This document shows positions 61,551 through 64,000 of a stretch of 64,000 nucleotides of DNA, one piece after another. The notes below the pieces were generated by a model. That model was not told the origin of the DNA and ran no database searches. It worked only from the letters and a program-made list of their open reading frames with translations. Origin of the DNA: Bacillota bacterium (GTDB taxonomy: Bacteria > Bacillota > Clostridia > Lachnospirales > Lachnospiraceae). The DNA is taken from positions 124,001-188,000 of the forward strand of contig JAEXNR010000062.1 in NCBI GenBank assembly GCA_023439505.1. The letters are read 5' to 3'. Position 1 is the stretch's first letter, and each line of letters begins with the position of its first letter. Made by a program: the position numbers and the translations under genes.

Positions 61551-61595
61551 TTGACACCATAGAATTTGGATGATATAATGTAGGTACATTGTAAC
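61551..61595 (+). promoter_or_regulatory. Third promoter of the catabolic cluster
   Basis: TTGACA (61551-61556), 17 bases, TATAAT (61574-61579), a full consensus. ACATTGTAAC (61586-61595) follows, containing the ATTGT-A-ACAAT palindrome with the next bases and matching the core in the importer 2 operator. Confidence 0.8.
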
Positions 61596-61637
61596 AATAC
61601 AGATACATAATATAATAATATAGAGAGGAATGAGAAG

Positions 61638-62600
61638 ATGAGAATATTAGTTACACCTACATCATTACAGGCGGGGAAAAAGAGTGCGGCAATGGACGCA
61701 CTGATGGAGTTTACACAGGATCTGGTGTTTAATCCGTTGGGAAGACCGCTGACAGAAGATGAATTAATTCCCTTGTTAAAGGATTGTGACGGTTATATCG
61801 CCGGACTTGATTATGTAACTGAAAAAGCAATTAAGGCCTGTTCGAATTTGAAAGTGATATCTCGTTATGGAGCTGGAGTGGATCGTGTGGATCTGACAGC
61901 AGCAAAAGAGGCGGGGGTGATTGTTACCAATACTCCCGGTGTTAATGCCGTAGCGGTTGCGGAACTGGCTATGGGACTTACATTGTCAGCAGCAAGGAGG
62001 ATCTCCTTTTTAGATAGAAAAACCAGAGAAGGTGGCTGGGTTCGTTCCACAGGGATGGAGCTCGGCGGTAAAATAATGGGTATTATGGGGTTGGGCGCAA
62101 TCGGAAAAAATGTTGCAGCATATGCGCAGGGCTTTGGAATGAAAGTTATGGCATATGACCCTTATATAAATGAAGCATATGCACAGAATAATCATATTGA
62201 GATTGCTGATTTTGATACGTTGGTAAAGGAGGCGGATGTCATTAGCCTGCATTTGCCGTTGACACCACAGACAAAGCATTTGATAAGCCGTGAAGTTATG
62301 TCACGAATGAAGAAAACAACAATTATCATTAACACATCCAGAGGAGGAATCATTGATGAAGAAGCAGCTTATGATTTCCTAAAGAACGGGAGCATCGGAG
62401 GGCTCGGTCTGGATGCATTTGAAATAGAACCACCTGTCAATTCTATGTTATTTGAATTGGAGAATGTGGTGGTGACACCTCACACAGGAGCACATACAAA
62501 AGAAGCTACGGATAATATGGCAAACAGTGCGGTACAGAATCTTATCGACGTGCTTTCCGGGAAACAGTGCAACTGTATTATTCCATTGCTTACATCCTAA
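61638..62600 (+). CDS. D-2-hydroxyacid dehydrogenase (SerA/PGDH-like)
   Basis: This 320-residue NAD-dependent dehydrogenase resembles D-3-phosphoglycerate dehydrogenase without its C-terminal ACT domain. ISRYGAGVDRVD and TPGVNAVAVAELA are substrate-domain landmarks, MGLGAIGKNVAA is the NAD site, and the catalytic Arg (NTSRGGIID), Glu and His (TPHTGAHT) are present. In a carbohydrate cluster it probably oxidises or reduces a sugar-acid-derived 2-hydroxyacid rather than making serine. It has its own consensus promoter and shares the ACATTGTA motif with the other cluster promoters. Confidence 0.87.
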   Translation: MRILVTPTSLQAGKKSAAMDALMEFTQDLVFNPLGRPLTEDELIPLLKDCDGYIAGLDYVTEKAIKACSNLKVISRYGAGVDRVDLTAAKEAGVIVTNTPGVNAVAVAELAMGLTLSAARRISFLDRKTREGGWVRSTGMELGGKIMGIMGLGAIGKNVAAYAQGFGMKVMAYDPYINEAYAQNNHIEIADFDTLVKEADVISLHLPLTPQTKHLISREVMSRMKKTTIIINTSRGGIIDEEAAYDFLKNGSIGGLGLDAFEIEPPVNSMLFELENVVVTPHTGAHTKEATDNMANSAVQNLIDVLSGKQCNCIIPLLTS

Positions 62601-62609
62601 TTAATTCGT

Positions 62610-62655
62610 CATGTCCGGATTGGGTTTGCAAAAACCTGATCCCCCCCTGGACATG
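62610..62655 (+). other. Inverted repeat between the hydroxyacid dehydrogenase and lactonase genes
   Basis: CATGTCC (62610-62616) is inverted as GGACATG (62649-62655), with GGGTTT/AAACC pairing inside. No U-tract follows, so termination would be weak at best. Confidence 0.4.
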
Positions 62656-62740
62656 AATATTGTGAGAAAAATTGTACCTGACAAATTGCCGTAAAGTAAG
62701 AGACTGAGAAAAACCGAGAATGGAGAACAAGGTGGTGAAT

Positions 62741-63733
62741 ATGATGAAGAAGACAATCAGAACAGTAAGAGGCGATATCACGTCTGATATTTTGGACTAT
62801 TGTCAATGTCATGAACATTTATTTATTTCCAAGGGACTTTCCTATGAGAAAGTTCATTCTTTGTGGATGGAGGATCTTGAAAAGACGACGAAGGAACTGT
62901 CCATGTATTTTGACCGGGGCGGGAGAGCTGTTGTTGATGCCCAGCCTGTGGGATGTGGGCGTATGGCAAAGGAATTGCTTTTGGCATCAGAATTGTCAGG
63001 GGTCCACATTGTGGCATCAACAGGATTTCATAAGCTGGACTTCTATCCTGAACATCATTTTATCTATCAGTTGGATCAGGAGGAGCTCCGGCAATTATTT
63101 GTCAGCGAATTGACAAACGGAATGTTCGTGGACCATAATAATGGTCCACAGCTCCCGAAGGAGAGAGGGAGCGCCAGGGCGGGAATGATCAAAGCTGCCT
63201 CAGACGGAAGAGATATCAGAAATACTGAGGGAAATCTTCCTGTTTATAAAAAGCTGTTTACAGCGGCGGGAAATGCCGCCAAAGAGACGGGTGCACCGGT
63301 AATGACGCATCTTGAGATGGGAAAGGGAGCCGATAGCCAGCTTGAGGTTCTCACTTCCTGCGGACTGTCTCCGGGGCAGATTATCATGAGTCATTTGGAT
63401 AGAGTAATCGATCAGGGTTCGCTGGAATATCAATTGCATACGGCAAAGAGCGGTGTGTTTCTGCAGTTTGATACCATCGGAAGATTAAAATATCATAGTG
63501 ATGAAACTGAGGCAAAATTCATTGCCCTGCTTTGCGAGAAGGGATATCAGGACAGAATACTGCTTGGACTTGACACCACCAATGAACGAATGAAATATTA
63601 TGGGGGCGACATTGGACTTGACTATATTCTTGATAGTTTCCGTTATCTGTTAAGGCAATATGGAATTGGGGATGATTTATTTTATCAATTTACTGTGACA
63701 AATCCGATGCAAGCAATTGCATGGACTAAATAA
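62741..63733 (+). CDS. Phosphotriesterase-family lactonase
   Basis: This 330-residue amidohydrolase belongs to the phosphotriesterase family, many members of which hydrolyse sugar or phosphosugar lactones. CHEHLF holds the first metal His pair, the bridging Lys is in RAGMIKAAS, later His ligands are in VMTHLEMG and MSHLDRV, and LGLDTTNE carries the catalytic Asp. With the SMP-30 domain at 53728 it gives the cluster two unrelated lactonases. AAGGTGGTGA fits the adjacent ATGs at 62741 or 62744; the frame from 62720 has no ribosome site. Confidence 0.85.
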   Translation: MMKKTIRTVRGDITSDILDYCQCHEHLFISKGLSYEKVHSLWMEDLEKTTKELSMYFDRGGRAVVDAQPVGCGRMAKELLLASELSGVHIVASTGFHKLDFYPEHHFIYQLDQEELRQLFVSELTNGMFVDHNNGPQLPKERGSARAGMIKAASDGRDIRNTEGNLPVYKKLFTAAGNAAKETGAPVMTHLEMGKGADSQLEVLTSCGLSPGQIIMSHLDRVIDQGSLEYQLHTAKSGVFLQFDTIGRLKYHSDETEAKFIALLCEKGYQDRILLGLDTTNERMKYYGGDIGLDYILDSFRYLLRQYGIGDDLFYQFTVTNPMQAIAWTK

Positions 63734-63752
63734 ATATATAAGGAGTGAAAAT

Positions 63753-64000
63753 ATGAGATTACCGGAACCGGCAACTGAAAAAACGCTATATTTTATTGGA
63801 GTAACAACTGGTCAGTCTTCTATTATGCAAGTATATCCCAGATGGGCTAAGGAAGCATTGGGACTTGCGGATACCGTAATTAAAGGAATAGATCTTGAAA
63901 TTCATGCACCCGCACAGGATTATCGTGACGTGGTAGAGTTTATTAAGAATGATCCGCTTTCCATGGGTGCATTGGTGACAACGCATAAAATTGATTTATA
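63753..64000 (+). CDS. Shikimate dehydrogenase-like protein, N-terminal part
   Basis: The window ends 82 codons into this gene. The visible part begins MRLPEPATEKTLYFIGVTTG, continues SSIMQVYPRWAKEALGL and reaches GALVTTHKIDL, which matches the substrate-binding domain of AroE-type shikimate/quinate dehydrogenases, with the catalytic Lys in the TTHKID segment. AroE paralogues inside carbohydrate clusters often act on other polyhydroxy acids. AAGGAG precedes the ATG and it lies 19 bases after the lactonase gene, so they form one operon. Confidence 0.75.
   Translation, partial: MRLPEPATEKTLYFIGVTTGQSSIMQVYPRWAKEALGLADTVIKGIDLEIHAPAQDYRDVVEFIKNDPLSMGALVTTHKIDL

Overview
The window looks like chromosome from an anaerobic, low-to-mid-GC Gram-positive of the Clostridia, most like Lachnospiraceae. 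This is inferred from Shine-Dalgarno sites of the AGGAGG type before nearly every gene, TTGACA-17-TATAAT promoters, strong hairpin-plus-U terminators, a FeoA-FeoA-FeoB iron operon with its small Cys-rich partner, a DUF3793 protein, an O2-type H-NOX chemoreceptor and repeated solute-binding lipoproteins. No rRNA or tRNA gene was seen. Nearly all genes are on the + strand.

1-7.4 kb: a methionine ABC importer (metNIQ) stands behind a promoter, a tiny Met/Cys-rich leader peptide and a terminator, the layout of a transcription attenuator. A cysteine desulfurase, a TtcA-like tRNA thiolase and adenine deaminase follow. 7.5-11.5 kb: a ferrous iron uptake operon (feoA, feoA, feoB, FeoB-associated peptide, Fur-family regulator) under a promoter with a palindrome on its -10 and a Fur-box-like site. 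11.5-21.5 kb: an SDR enzyme, an M20 peptidase, a trans-sulfuration PLP enzyme, a BceRS-BceAB-like peptide-sensing and export module with a matching operator, and DUF3793. 21.6-25.6 kb: an H-NOX methyl-accepting protein with the canonical heme residues, an XRE-cupin regulator, a P-II protein behind a likely attenuator, and an IS110-family remnant. 25.8-33 kb: polyamine uptake (potABCD), putrescine aminotransferase and an aldehyde dehydrogenase, together able to import putrescine and oxidise it towards GABA.

33.2-38.9 kb is a foreign-looking block: broken mobile-element genes, then a second two-component/ABC peptide-resistance module, bounded by copies of a 12-bp repeat. 39-46 kb holds single genes: a ROK sugar kinase, a type 2 argC under a consensus ARG box, an HD protein, a GH13 glucosidase with an extra N-terminal domain, a nitroreductase under a Fur-box-like site, and a zinc phospholipase C-like protein.

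46.3-64 kb (running off the end) is a large catabolic cluster: a GldA-like dehydrogenase, two complete ribose-type ABC importers, an aldo/keto reductase, a VOC-SMP-30 lactonase fusion, two zinc alcohol dehydrogenases, a 2-hydroxyacid dehydrogenase, a phosphotriesterase-family lactonase and the start of a shikimate-dehydrogenase-like gene. Three strong promoters here share a short motif just downstream of the -10, suggesting one local regulon. The gene set fits oxidation of a sugar or polyol through lactones, but I cannot name the substrate.
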